Positions 54,207 to 64,000 of a DNA stretch of 64,000 nt are shown in pieces; positions within the stretch are counted from its first letter, which is position 1, and the number at the start of each line of letters is the position of its first letter. The stretch lies in the NCBI GenBank assembly GCA_010671905.1, contig JAAHII010000001.1, positions 2,852,001 to 2,916,000 of the forward strand, given 5' to 3'. Under the pieces are notes generated by a model, which was given only the letters and a program-made list of their open reading frames with translations, had not been told where the DNA came from and ran no database searches. The DNA comes from Leptolyngbya sp. SIOISBB (lineage in GTDB: Bacteria; Cyanobacteriota; Cyanobacteriia; Phormidesmidales; Phormidesmidaceae). The translations under genes and the position numbers were made by a program.

Positions 54207-56295
54207 GATCTTGAGTCGTTTCTGGCTGCGAGGTTTCTGAAGGCAGATTAGGCACTTGGCCATTCGTCGTGATGTCATTATCGCGATTGCTATTATTATC
54301 CCGACTTGGCGGATCAGCGTTCGGCGCCACAATAGATGGATCAGGAGGAGGGGCCTCGACCACTTTGGTCGGCAAGGGTACATCTTCCACTGCTGGCAGC
54401 GTTTCAACATTTAACGTGACAGGACGACTGCCCCCAGAGAGTCGCTGTAACAGCTTGGGCTTAGGGTCATGGAGTAGATAAACGAGGCGATCGCCCACCT
54501 TCCAGTCTTCTTCTTCCGTGAGCGATACCCACATGCGATCGTTGCGCTTCACTAACAAAGGAATTAGCTCGCTACTGCGAATCAAGGCCCGCAAGTGTGC
54601 CCGTTGCATCAGCGCCCCGTCTGAACGTAGGACCGTTTCGCCTAGACGCACCGCCCCTTCACTCAAATGACTATTCCACAGTTTGAGGGCGATGGTGGTC
54701 GAAGAGAAGGCCTTGCTACCCATCACTTTCTGAGAAGCACCACTTTTTTTGACGGCTGCTTTCTTCGTCGCACTGGCTTTCTCAGTGTCTTCTTTTGGCA
54801 TAACTGCAACAATCCGCGGCAGTTGGAATTCTTCTTGCGCCTGCTGTGCCACGACGACGTTGACATCACCGTTATTTGTAATCGTTAACAGCGTTGCTGC
54901 TGCGGCAATTCCGGCTTCCTCTAAGACGGCTGTATCTAGGGCACTGTTGACCAAGACAGGCAGATTAGCTTTTTGGGCAGGCGTGCAAGCCTCGGGGTTC
55001 GTGTCAATCAGCGTCACGGTTTCGCCACTTTCTTGAAATAATCGAGCAATCAACAAACTGAGGGGATTGCAGCCCACAATCACAGCCCCATTACCCTCTC
55101 GACGCCCTGCTAAGCCTAATCCTCGGGCTAATAAACTCGCTGTTAGCCCCTGCGCTAACACCGTAATGATGATGGTCAGAAACACTAGAGCCTTAATTGC
55201 ATCGCCACCACTGATGCCCCGCTCAGTTAACAAAATCGCAAACAGAGATGCCACCGAAGCTGATACGATGCCGCGTGGGGCAATCCAACTCAGAAAGATC
55301 TTCTGCCGCCAGTTCAGGTCGCTAGGTGCGGTACAAACCACAATATTCAACGGTCTTACCACCAGCATCAGCACCATCACTGTCAACACGGCACCGCGCC
55401 CTAAAGCAAAAATACTCGCGATCGAGAGGTCAGCAGCCAGCAAAATAAACAAGACTGACACCGCCAGAATCGTGAGCTGCCCTTTGAATCGCCGCAGCAG
55501 TCGCTCATCTGGCACTGACAGCGCCCGGAGAACAATACCAGCGACCACTGCCGCCATCAATCCCGATTCACCTTGAATTTCTTGCGCAATGCCGTAGAGA
55601 CCCCACAGACTAGCTAACACCACCAAGTTGCGGAGTTCTTCTGACAAAAACTGAGTTTGTTTCAGAAAAACACCGAGGATCAGTCCACCCACGCCCCCGA
55701 TCAGAGCTCCGGTCCCTAAACGAACGGTTAAGCCTGCGATAATCAGGAGCGGATCGGCCTCCCCATTCAAAATAATGTCGAGAACAACGACCGCTAAAAT
55801 AGCCCCCACCGGATCAATCAGCACCCCTTCGCCCTCTAGCAAAGTGGCGACTTTACGATCTACTGAGACTTGTCGCAGCAAGGGGTTGATGACTGTGGGG
55901 CCAGTAACCACAACCAGAGAAGCATAGAGAAAAGCCAGCGACCAAGGGAACTCACCCAGCCAGTGCGCGGCCATGCCGCCACCGAGAAGGGTCACAAAAA
56001 CGCCTGTGGTCACTAAGTTACGGAGACTATTAGAAACTTTGTCGAGTTCTTTAAGCTCTAGGCTGAGGCCACCTTCAAAGAGGATTAGGGCAACGCTGAG
56101 TGACACTAATACCTCAAGCCCAATCCCCAATTCTGATGGACGAATTAATTCGGCACCATCGGGCCCTAAACCAATCCCAAAAATCAGCAAGAAGATGATG
56201 CTAGGAACCTTGAGGTACTCCCCAATCACCTGGGCACTAATGCCTGCCAGCACAGTCAGGACAATTTGAATCGTGATCGCAAATGAGTTATCCAT
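54196..56295 (-). CDS. Na+/H+ (cation:proton) antiporter with C-terminal TrkA-like RCK region
   Basis: MDNSFAITIQIVLTVLAGISAQVIGEYLKVPSIIFLLIFGIGLGP; VVTGPTVINPLLRQ; RCK Rossmann-like GAVIVGCNPLSLLIARLFQESGETVTLIDTN. Confidence 0.9.
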   Translation of the reverse strand: MDNSFAITIQIVLTVLAGISAQVIGEYLKVPSIIFLLIFGIGLGPDGAELIRPSELGIGLEVLVSLSVALILFEGGLSLELKELDKVSNSLRNLVTTGVFVTLLGGGMAAHWLGEFPWSLAFLYASLVVVTGPTVINPLLRQVSVDRKVATLLEGEGVLIDPVGAILAVVVLDIILNGEADPLLIIAGLTVRLGTGALIGGVGGLILGVFLKQTQFLSEELRNLVVLASLWGLYGIAQEIQGESGLMAAVVAGIVLRALSVPDERLLRRFKGQLTILAVSVLFILLAADLSIASIFALGRGAVLTVMVLMLVVRPLNIVVCTAPSDLNWRQKIFLSWIAPRGIVSASVASLFAILLTERGISGGDAIKALVFLTIIITVLAQGLTASLLARGLGLAGRREGNGAVIVGCNPLSLLIARLFQESGETVTLIDTNPEACTPAQKANLPVLVNSALDTAVLEEAGIAAAATLLTITNNGDVNVVVAQQAQEEFQLPRIVAVMPKEDTEKASATKKAAVKKSGASQKVMGSKAFSSTTIALKLWNSHLSEGAVRLGETVLRSDGALMQRAHLRALIRSSELIPLLVKRNDRMWVSLTEEEDWKVGDRLVYLLHDPKPKLLQRLSGGSRPVTLNVETLPAVEDVPLPTKVVEAPPPDPSIVAPNADPPSRDNNSNRDNDITTNGQVPNLPSETSQPETTQDLSN

Positions 56296-56306
56296 AGGTG
56301 TTGCGC

Positions 56307-56349
56307 TGCCCCCTGAGCTATTGGCTAACGCCAATAGCTCAGGGGGGCA
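56307..56349 (-). promoter_or_regulatory. Long hairpin immediately upstream of the antiporter start codon
   Basis: TGCCCCCTGAGCTATTGGC-taac-GCCAATAGCTCAGGGGGGCA, about 19-bp stem with one bulged G. Confidence 0.75.
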
Positions 56350-57041
56350 CTACCTCGCAGATCCCGAAACGACGTCGAACTCTGTCATCAGGCTCATCGA
56401 CGATTTACAGCCTACTGATTGAGGTCTCACAAATAAAAATCCACATTCATCAATGCCAGCCATTTCCCATAAAAACTTGGTTATGATTCGTAGCGGCTAG
56501 TCAAACCCTGATGGAATTAGATCGAGTTTACTGACTTGAAACCCTCACATCAGAGATCGCTTAACTTGACTAGTAGCCACTCTCTAAAAAGTCTATCTAG
56601 CATAACATCTGATTTCCACTGCCCCCTGGATTGAAATCCGAGTGTCATGGCCCCTAAGCACTGCCTACAGCGTTTCCCTGTTGGGTGAGGGACTAATTTC
56701 GATCGGCGTTTTCCGTATAGAAAGGGTTTCAGAGTTTGCACTGTACCTCACGGAAATCAGAAACGCTGTAGGCCTGTTACCCAGCATTCCAAAGGACTCA
56801 GTGAAAGTTCTCCAAACTAGCTACCCACAGGGCATAGAGCCTGGTCGGGGGCGGACAGACTGCTGCTATATAAATGCGACTTAGGATTAGTAACTCACTA
56901 CCTTAGGTTAAGCCAGACACCTTCTCCAAAAATCCTATCTGCTGCGACATCTTGGGCAAAATTACAATAGACCACGAGGCCACTATTATTGTCATAGGTA
57001 AGCGATAATGAAGCCCTAATGTTTGCCATCATCATTCTTTC

Positions 57042-58154
57042 ATGTCGGCTTTTATTCGCCCTGATCTGCAAGCCTTTGCCGCCTATAGTGCCCATGCAAT
57101 GGCTGAGACTGCAGTAGCCCCTACAGTTATTGACCATCTCGATACCAATGAGTCATCCTATGATTTACCCACTCCCTTAAAGGAAAAGCTCGCGTGGGAG
57201 TATCAACACACTGTTCAGACAAACCGCTATCCTGATGGTGGACATGCTGATTTAAGAGCGGCGATCGCTGACTATGCCAATCACTCAGTTGCGTTATCTG
57301 GTCTGACGGCAACGGCTGATCACATCACCGTGGGCAACGGTTCCGATGAATTGATTCGTTCACTGTTGATCGCCACTTGTGTGGGCCGCTCAGGCGCTGT
57401 TCTAGTCGCCGAGCCGACTTTTTCCATGTACAAAATTTTGGCGACCACCTTGGGCGTCGAAGTCGTTGCTATCGGGCGCGATGAGGCCACCTTCGAGGTG
57501 GATATTGTCGCTGCTCAGAATGCGATCTCTCACAGCTCAACACCAGTCCGCATGGTCTTCATGGTGTCGCCGAATTCGCCCACCGGCAACAGCTTGACAC
57601 GATCTGAATTGGAATGGCTGCGCAGCCTGCCTACCGATGTTTTAGTGGTCGTTGATGAAGCTTATTTCGAATTCAATCAGGAAAGTACATTATTTGATGC
57701 TCTAACGCGTCCGAATTGGCTTATTACCCGTACCTTTTCCAAAGCGTTTCGGTTAGCCACACATCGTATCGGTTATGCGATCGCCCAGCCTGAACTCATT
57801 ACGATCCTCGAAAAGGTACGTTTGCCTTATAACTTGCCTAGTTTTTCCCAAGCTGCAGCCCTGACTGCCCTCCGCTATGCCCCAGATATTTTGGTCACAG
57901 TAATCGAGATACAAGCCGAGCGCCAGCGCTTAAGTCAAGCATTCAAGAAATTACCCAACTTTCAGGCTTGGCCCACTACTGCCAACTTCATTTACGGTCG
58001 TCCAACTGTTCACAGCGTAGAAACAATTTTCCAGAAACTGTATCAACAGGGCACCCAAATCCGGCAAACCGGCGGAGGGTTACGCCTCACCATCGGAACC
58101 CCAGAGGAAAACAACCGCACCCTAACCCATCTGAATCAGGCACTCACTACTTAA
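57042..58154 (+). CDS. hisC: Histidinol-phosphate aminotransferase
   Basis: NRYPDGGHADLRAAIADYA, VGNGSDELIRSLL, VVDEAYFEF, ITRTFSKAFRLATHRIGYAIA. Confidence 0.94.
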   Translation: MSAFIRPDLQAFAAYSAHAMAETAVAPTVIDHLDTNESSYDLPTPLKEKLAWEYQHTVQTNRYPDGGHADLRAAIADYANHSVALSGLTATADHITVGNGSDELIRSLLIATCVGRSGAVLVAEPTFSMYKILATTLGVEVVAIGRDEATFEVDIVAAQNAISHSSTPVRMVFMVSPNSPTGNSLTRSELEWLRSLPTDVLVVVDEAYFEFNQESTLFDALTRPNWLITRTFSKAFRLATHRIGYAIAQPELITILEKVRLPYNLPSFSQAAALTALRYAPDILVTVIEIQAERQRLSQAFKKLPNFQAWPTTANFIYGRPTVHSVETIFQKLYQQGTQIRQTGGGLRLTIGTPEENNRTLTHLNQALTT

Positions 58155-58159
58155 ATTGG

Positions 58160-58630
58160 CTACTGGCGCCGCGCTTTCCGCACGGTACTTGGAAATACGC
58201 CAACAAGCAGGGAAAAGGCTTCGTCCGGTACACTATCGACAATTGACTGATCAAAATAGGTTTTGAACTGTTCCAGAATCATCTGTGCCCGTTCTACTGG
58301 GATGGGCTTATCGGTGAAATTTTGAGTCAAGCGCACCCATTGCAATCGGATACGAATGGCTTTTTGCTGATCTTCGTAAGATTTGGGCTCGACTAAAGAC
58401 AAGTTGCCGAGAGCTGAAATACTTTCGCACTTTTCATCCAACGCCCCGCCAACCGCAGCTCCAGGCCCAGCGAATTCGGCATGAAATTTTTTATAGACAA
58501 CAATGCCATTGCGCCGTCGACTATTAACGATCCACAGTTTGCCGCTGTTGATTTTGTCCAAAACGATGTCAGTGTCGGGGTGCTGCTTCACAGGGGGGGT
58601 AGCCACATCGTCTCGATAAGTTTGGGGCAT
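58160..58630 (-). CDS. Hypothetical protein
   Basis: 156-aa ORF convergent with hisC; no recognised motif. Confidence 0.6.
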   Translation of the reverse strand: MPQTYRDDVATPPVKQHPDTDIVLDKINSGKLWIVNSRRRNGIVVYKKFHAEFAGPGAAVGGALDEKCESISALGNLSLVEPKSYEDQQKAIRIRLQWVRLTQNFTDKPIPVERAQMILEQFKTYFDQSIVDSVPDEAFSLLVGVFPSTVRKARRQ

Positions 58631-59356
58631 AGTAACAAATTTAGGGCAACGGGGGCTGAGGGTAAGTAACAGTCACACGTAAGCAAGACAAGGCTAGAAG
58701 CGGCTTTTGCGCCTTTATATCAGCAGTCGGATGAAATTTCTCTGCTTGAAGTTCCACCCTATTTTAGGGGACACAGCCCTGAAAACAGTGTGGAACACCG
58801 TGCTCTCTCTAAAGCTGTTGTAAAGTTCTTGTCAAAATCTGATGATTTCTATGTAAATCTGCTTATGCCCTCTATATATCTGTCCAGTGGCATACATTTT
58901 GGTCAACTGTCACTCTGATCAAAGATTGCAAAATGGCTGTGAGTTTATCTAAGACAAGCCTGACGGATGAGATCACCACCAGCCCTCGCTGACGATGTGG
59001 CTCATTAGGTCAGCACAATCGCTGCCATTCTGTTAAGACAAGCACTGCTCAAGTCAATACTGGCAACTGACATCAGTTGTGGACAACCAGACACCCTAGT
59101 TTAGGCAAAACTCCCCTACGAGAATTTACGGCTATATTGCCCGCTAGGCAACGCTAAGTAACATGACTTGTCAAGTAAACCTCATCAGTTTCCCAGCATG
59201 AGGTGTTGGCAAGAGATCCACAGCAGGCCATAGTCGTTGAGCTGTGCCAGCCCGCAAGCGATCGCACTCAGTCAATATCCGTCATCAACGCCCTCAGACT
59301 TGGCCGCATCTGTCCCACTGAGTAGTTACTCCGCAAACCCTCTTCTTCTGATAACG

Positions 59357-60793
59357 TTAGCGGCCGAGCGAACGACGGAAATTGAAGAAACGACGCAGAA
59401 TATTTTGCAGACCAGTGTTGCTGGCATAGGTTTGCTTGGTCAGTTGCAGTGCCGTTTTACTGTTGATTTCTGCCAGGGTCGGATAAACGTGAATAATCGA
59501 CTTCAGTGCTCCGACCTTCAGCTTGTAACTCATCGCTAATACAACTTCATGGATCAGTTCGCCTGCTGCCGGTCCAACGATGTGAGCGCCTAAAATTTCA
59601 CCATTTTTGCGGATGATGAACTTAGCGAAACCAATACCTGCCCCTTCAGCTAGGGCGCGATCGACATGATCAAAGTCATGGCGTAACACCATCAAATCAT
59701 CGCCATAGCGCTTACGCGCTTGTTCTTCCGTCAGGCCCACTCGGGCCAGTTCAGGTTCCGTAAAGGTGGCCCAGGGAATCACCCGATAGTCCGCCTTTTT
59801 AGTCGGAAAAACCAATGCATTCTGCATCGCCACCGCGCCCTCATAGCCCGCTACGTGGGTGAACTGGTAGCCGCCAATGACATCTCCAGCGGCATAAATC
59901 TTGGGATTGGTCGTTTGCAGCTTGGCGTTGACTAAGATGCCCTCCTTGCCAACATCTACCCCTGCGGCTTGTAGATTGAGCGTTTCGACATTGGGCACCC
60001 GACCAGCAGCCACTAAAATTTCATCCACAACGATGCGATCGCCGGTCTTCGTCACGATGACCTTTTGGCCATTTTCGACCAACACTTCCTGAGCCCGAGT
60101 CTCCGTTAGCACCCGAATGCCCTCAGATTCCATTTGCGCCTGCACCACTTGCGCTGCGTCAGGTTCCTCTTTCGGCAAAATATGGTTACGACTGGCAATC
60201 ATCGTGACTTGACTACCTAAGCGGGCAAACGCCTGGCCCAATTCACAGCCGATAGGGCCAGCCCCAATGACCGCCAACGCATTGGGCCGCTGCTCAATAT
60301 TAAATACATTGACGTTCGTCAGATAGCCCGCTTCTTTTAGACCATTGATCGGGGGCAAACCGGGTCGTCCCCCTGTCGCAATCAAATAGGCGCGTGCTTT
60401 CAGTTGACGACCATTGACTTCAAATGTTTGGCGATCGGTAAATTGGCCTTCACCGTAAATGACCTCCACTCCCAAGGATTCAAAACGTTCCGTTGAGTCA
60501 TGGACTTGAATAGTGTCAATGACTCGATGCACATGACCCAGGGCCTCGCGGAGCCGGATATCGTGAATCGTGGCCTCAATGCCATAAATTGCTGCGTTTC
60601 TCACATCATGAGCTACCCGCGCCGCATGAATGAGAGACTTACTGGGCACACAGCCATAATGCAAACAGTCGCCCCCTAAGCGGGGTTCCTTTTCAATCAG
60701 AGCAACCTTAGCATTCAGCTGTGCTCCGGCACTGGCTGCTACCAATCCAGCAGACCCACCCCCAATAATCACCAGATCATAATCAACAGCCAT
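59357..60793 (-). CDS. Mercuric reductase / dihydrolipoamide dehydrogenase-family FAD oxidoreductase
   Basis: DLVIIGGGSAGLVAASAGAQL, GGDCLHYGCVPSKSL redox-active disulfide motif, GAGPIGCELGQAFARLGSQVT. Confidence 0.93.
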   Translation of the reverse strand: MAVDYDLVIIGGGSAGLVAASAGAQLNAKVALIEKEPRLGGDCLHYGCVPSKSLIHAARVAHDVRNAAIYGIEATIHDIRLREALGHVHRVIDTIQVHDSTERFESLGVEVIYGEGQFTDRQTFEVNGRQLKARAYLIATGGRPGLPPINGLKEAGYLTNVNVFNIEQRPNALAVIGAGPIGCELGQAFARLGSQVTMIASRNHILPKEEPDAAQVVQAQMESEGIRVLTETRAQEVLVENGQKVIVTKTGDRIVVDEILVAAGRVPNVETLNLQAAGVDVGKEGILVNAKLQTTNPKIYAAGDVIGGYQFTHVAGYEGAVAMQNALVFPTKKADYRVIPWATFTEPELARVGLTEEQARKRYGDDLMVLRHDFDHVDRALAEGAGIGFAKFIIRKNGEILGAHIVGPAAGELIHEVVLAMSYKLKVGALKSIIHVYPTLAEINSKTALQLTKQTYASNTGLQNILRRFFNFRRSLGR

Positions 60794-61019
60794 CAGCTTT
60801 CCCCTGCGTCTTCTATCTCTACTTCTAAATCTATTCAGATTGTTCTTGACCTAACTGAGGCAGAGCTGAGAAGAATGTTTAGAATTACCTAGCAGATCAG
60901 AGCCGGAACTGGCATCAAGTTTTACAGAAGCATTTGCCTTGACTTGGTCTCGATCGCTTACATCAGCAGGGTCATGGTGTACTGAGCCTGCTGCGAGATG
61001 AGTCTATTCTTCCCAAACC

Positions 61020-61406
61020 ATGACAAAAACGCTGAAACTCGCCGTGAATGGCACGCTCATGCGCGGCCTAGCGCTGAATCCCAATTTGCTCAATGTGGGT
61101 GCCACATTTGACCGCGAAACCCAGACCGAATCGGCTTATCGACTATGGAATATTGATGATCAGTATCCGGCCATGATTCGCGTCGCGGCGGGCGGCGTTG
61201 CGATCGCAGTCGAAGTTTGGCATGTGCCCCTAGCAGGTCTCGGCATCGTATTAGGACAAGAACCACCAGGATTAGCGATCGGCAAGGTAAAACTGGCAAA
61301 TGGCGAGGTGGTCTTAGGGGTCATTGGCGAGCCACTAACGGTGGAGGGCCACCAGGAAATCACCCAGTTTGGCGGCTGGCGAGCTTACCAGGCATCCCTC
61401 AGCTAA
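61020..61406 (+). CDS. Stand-alone protein resembling the allophanate hydrolase (AtzF) C-terminal domain
   Basis: LAVNGTLMRGLALNPNLLNVGATFDRETQTESAYRLWNI...MIRVAAGGVAIAVEVWHVP...GIGKVKLANGEVVLGVIGEP...ITQFGGWRAY pattern. Confidence 0.8.
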   Translation: MTKTLKLAVNGTLMRGLALNPNLLNVGATFDRETQTESAYRLWNIDDQYPAMIRVAAGGVAIAVEVWHVPLAGLGIVLGQEPPGLAIGKVKLANGEVVLGVIGEPLTVEGHQEITQFGGWRAYQASLS

Positions 61407-61566
61407 CTTTCCCTCTCGTCAGCGTTAGAGTCAGCAGCCAGTGAGCACAGATGAGTAGACAAGTTAAGCATGACATCAAGCATGCATAGAGGTACAGAAA
61501 CGATTTTGCGGTCCCTAAGCTGTGATCCGCACAACCACGCCACCTTGCATTGTGTTGCGTTTTATT

Positions 61567-61592
61567 AAAACGGTAGCGATCGCTACCGTTTT
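61567..61592. repeat. Perfect 26-bp palindrome centred on a HIP1 octamer
   Basis: AAAACGGTAGCGATCGCTACCGTTTT. Confidence 0.85.
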
Positions 61593-61710
61593 GGCGGCAG
61601 TCTTTAAACAGGTACCTGAGTCATTGAGCAACTTTTGCAACCTCAATTAGCTCTACAAATCAGGCTCAGATACTAGATGTATCAGGCTTCGGCCAAAGCG
61701 AGTTCCTGCT

Positions 61711-61851
61711 ATGAAATACAACGCTCAAGAACGCAGACGGTTGCAGCAGCAAAAGATTAGTGAATTGCGTCATCAGCTCCGTTATGCCAACGATTACCGA
61801 GAGCGCGATTACATCACCATGCAGATTGATGCCATTCGTCGTCATGGTTGA
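61711..61851 (+). CDS. 46-aa small protein of unknown function
   Basis: MKYNAQERRRLQQQKISELRHQLRYANDYRERDYITMQIDAIRRHG, highly charged/helical; absent from the ORF track. Confidence 0.4.
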   Translation: MKYNAQERRRLQQQKISELRHQLRYANDYRERDYITMQIDAIRRHG

Positions 61852-61950
61852 GGACGTGGCTCGAACATCCCTGGCATTAACCAAGTGAGTTGCAGCGATC
61901 GCCACAAAATGACGCCCCACCTAATGGCACATTAACGATGTTCCTAACAT

Positions 61951-62991
61951 TTGCTTAATGAGGTGGTCATGAGTGGACTCGGTGGACTGAATAAAACCCC
62001 CAACGGTGTCGTATTGGGCATGGTGCAGGCACAACTGCCCAATGTGGTCACCCCTGAAGACCTTGCCGCCCAAACTCAGCGCATCGTCGAGATGGTGGGC
62101 AAAGCTCGCCGCAACATGCCCACCATGGACTTGGTCGTTTTCCCCGAGTATTCGCTGCATGGGCTATCAATGGATACCAACCCCGACATCATGTGTCGCC
62201 TGGATGGGCCAGAAGTGGCGGTCTTACGTCAAGCCTGCATTGAAAACCAAATCTGGGGCTGCTTTTCCATTATGGAATTCAACCCCAAGGGCAACCCTTA
62301 TAACAGCGGCCTCATAATTGATGACAAAGGGGAACTCAAACTCTACTACCGTAAACTTCATCCTTGGGTGCCGGTGGAACCTTGGGAACCCGGCAATATT
62401 GGCATTCCCGTCTGCGAAGGTCCTAACGGCAGCACGATCTCACTAATTATTTGCCACGATGGCATGTTCCCCGAGATGGCGCGGGAATGTGCCTACAAAG
62501 GGGCGGAAATTATGATTCGTACGGCGGGCTACACGGCCCCAATCCGACAGTCTTGGCGAGTGACGAATCAGGCGAATGCCTTTAGCAATCTGATGGTGAC
62601 GGCCTCGGTGTGCATGTGTGGCACTGACGGCACTTTTGATTCAATGGGTGAGGGCATGATCGTCAACTTTGATGGCGAACCCCTGGTCATGGGCAGTCAC
62701 CGTCCCGATGAAATCATCACTGCTGAGGTCCGCCCTGACCTGGTACGCGAAGCCCGCAAATATTGGGGCGTGGAGAACAATATCTACCAGTTCGGCCACC
62801 GGGGCTATGTAGCGGTGAAGGGCGGCGCGCAAGACTGCCCCTACACCTATATGAAAGATATGGTGGACGGCAACTATCGCCTGCCCTGGGAAGATGAGGT
62901 GGTCTATACCGACGGCACGTCCTGCGGCTTTGACGCGCCGACGCGCGAATATCAGGGCGAAGAAATGCCGTCTTTGCAAAGCGAAGTCTAA
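61951..62991 (+). CDS. amiF: Formamidase / aliphatic amidase (nitrilase superfamily)
   Basis: MDLVVFPEYSLHGL (Glu), YYRKLHPWVPVEPWEPGN (Lys), LIICHDGMFPEMARECAYKGAEIMIR (Cys); likely start at 61969 (MSGLGGLNKTPNG). Confidence 0.92.
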   Translation: MLNEVVMSGLGGLNKTPNGVVLGMVQAQLPNVVTPEDLAAQTQRIVEMVGKARRNMPTMDLVVFPEYSLHGLSMDTNPDIMCRLDGPEVAVLRQACIENQIWGCFSIMEFNPKGNPYNSGLIIDDKGELKLYYRKLHPWVPVEPWEPGNIGIPVCEGPNGSTISLIICHDGMFPEMARECAYKGAEIMIRTAGYTAPIRQSWRVTNQANAFSNLMVTASVCMCGTDGTFDSMGEGMIVNFDGEPLVMGSHRPDEIITAEVRPDLVREARKYWGVENNIYQFGHRGYVAVKGGAQDCPYTYMKDMVDGNYRLPWEDEVVYTDGTSCGFDAPTREYQGEEMPSLQSEV

Positions 62992-63119
62992 GTAGTTTTT
63001 GTCATGAGAGGCGATCGCTCTTACCGCAGCGTGATCCCGTCTTTCGGTTGTCCGGTTTTCTCAACTAGGGAAGGGCGGTACCGCTACAGTAGGATTGGAT
63101 AGCCGCTTTGAGGTGTGCT

Positions 63120-64000
63120 GTGTTCGTCAGCGTTGTCATCCCTACCTACAACCGCAAACCGATTTTAGAAAAGTGTCTGCGGGCAATGGAGCAGCAGCAG
63201 CTTCCCGTTGACGGCCCGGTTGAGGGCTACGAAATCGTGATTGTGGATGATGGCTCCACTGACGGGACGGTGAGTTGGCTGCAGGAAAGCGCATCAGAAT
63301 TCCCGCATGTGAGGCTGTTTGAGCAAGATCACAAAGGCCCCGCGATCGCCCGTAATCTCGGCGTTCAGAAGGCGACAGGCGACATCATCGTCTTTATCGA
63401 CAGTGACTTAGTCGTGCTGCCAGATTTCTTGCACCATCACGGTATCGAGTTAAAGCGAGCCTATGAAGAAAAGGGCAGCGATCGCGTCTTTACCTACGGG
63501 CGTGTCGTCAACACCTGCAATTTTGACGAGCCGACGTCGGAGCCCTTCAAAGTAACGGACTATTCCCAAGCCTTTTTTGCCACCGGGAATGTCGCGATCG
63601 CTCGTCACTGGCTCGAAGCAGCTGGTCTCTTTGATACCCAATTTCAACTCTACGGTTGGGAAGACTTAGAACTCGGCGTACGGCTGAAGAAACTCGGCTT
63701 ATCGCTAGTAAAAGTACCCGCTGCTGTGGGCTATCACTGGCATCCCCCGTTCTCTCTCGATCAGGTGCCGCGCCTCATTGACCAAGAAATTCAACGCGGC
63801 CGCATGGGTGTACTGTTCTATCAGAAGCACCCCACCTGGAACGTGCGGATGATGATTCAGATGACCTGGCTGCACCGGGTTTTGTGGGGCGTTTTGTCCC
63901 TAGGGGGCAGCCTAAATGAGAAGACCCTGGCTCCCTTACTGCAATGGCTCATTGACACGGGACGCCCCCAGCTAGCGTTGGAAGTCGCCCGCGTTTTTCT
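63120..64000 (+). CDS. Family 2 glycosyltransferase (GTG start), truncated by the window end
   Basis: VFVSVVIPTYNRKPILEKCLRAMEQ, YEIVIVDDGSTDGTVSWL, GPAIARNLGVQKATGDIIVFIDSDLVVLPDF, LYGWEDLELGVRLKKLG; open to position 64000. Confidence 0.92.
   Translation, partial: MFVSVVIPTYNRKPILEKCLRAMEQQQLPVDGPVEGYEIVIVDDGSTDGTVSWLQESASEFPHVRLFEQDHKGPAIARNLGVQKATGDIIVFIDSDLVVLPDFLHHHGIELKRAYEEKGSDRVFTYGRVVNTCNFDEPTSEPFKVTDYSQAFFATGNVAIARHWLEAAGLFDTQFQLYGWEDLELGVRLKKLGLSLVKVPAAVGYHWHPPFSLDQVPRLIDQEIQRGRMGVLFYQKHPTWNVRMMIQMTWLHRVLWGVLSLGGSLNEKTLAPLLQWLIDTGRPQLALEVARVF

Overview
The window is a cyanobacterial chromosomal segment. Evidence: abundant HIP1 octamers (GCGATCGC), the phycobilisome core genes apcE-apcA-apcB-apcC, psbI, the cyanobacterial-type ATP synthase operon, and cruF/cruG. 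Main blocks: an RTX-like C-terminal fragment and a decayed IS110-family transposase (0-1.7 kb); a three-gene cluster resembling the URC-type uracil catabolism set, i.e. a GTP cyclohydrolase II homologue, a DUF1688/Urc4 protein and uracil phosphoribosyltransferase (2.2-5.5 kb); an AT-rich island with a Shedu/DUF4263-like putative nuclease next to a truncated MazEF-type toxin-antitoxin pair (5.5-7.6 kb); a PLD protein with an embedded EF-hand-like loop; amiC; a secreted TPR-CHAT protein; NDH-2; a frameshifted serine-recombinase-like gene; GH116 and GH38 enzymes; the atp operon on the minus strand, with an apparent in-frame atpF-atpH fusion; a long intergenic gap; apcEABC; ftsW; a DUF3769 protein; psbI (absent from the ORF track); sdhC; a compact PBP4-like protein; ruvX-DUF3727-mltG-yqeG; pgeF; a Na+/H+ antiporter; hisC; a MerA-like oxidoreductase; an AtzF-C-terminal-like protein plus formamidase; and a GT2 gene running off the 3' end. 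All six clear reading-frame breaks that I could resolve (four in IS110, one in the recombinase, one at atpF-atpH), plus a probable seventh in a membrane protein, are repaired by removing one base from a homopolymer. That raises the possibility of insertion-type sequencing error and affects the interpretation of the atpF-atpH fusion. No CRISPR array, rRNA or tRNA was recognised.
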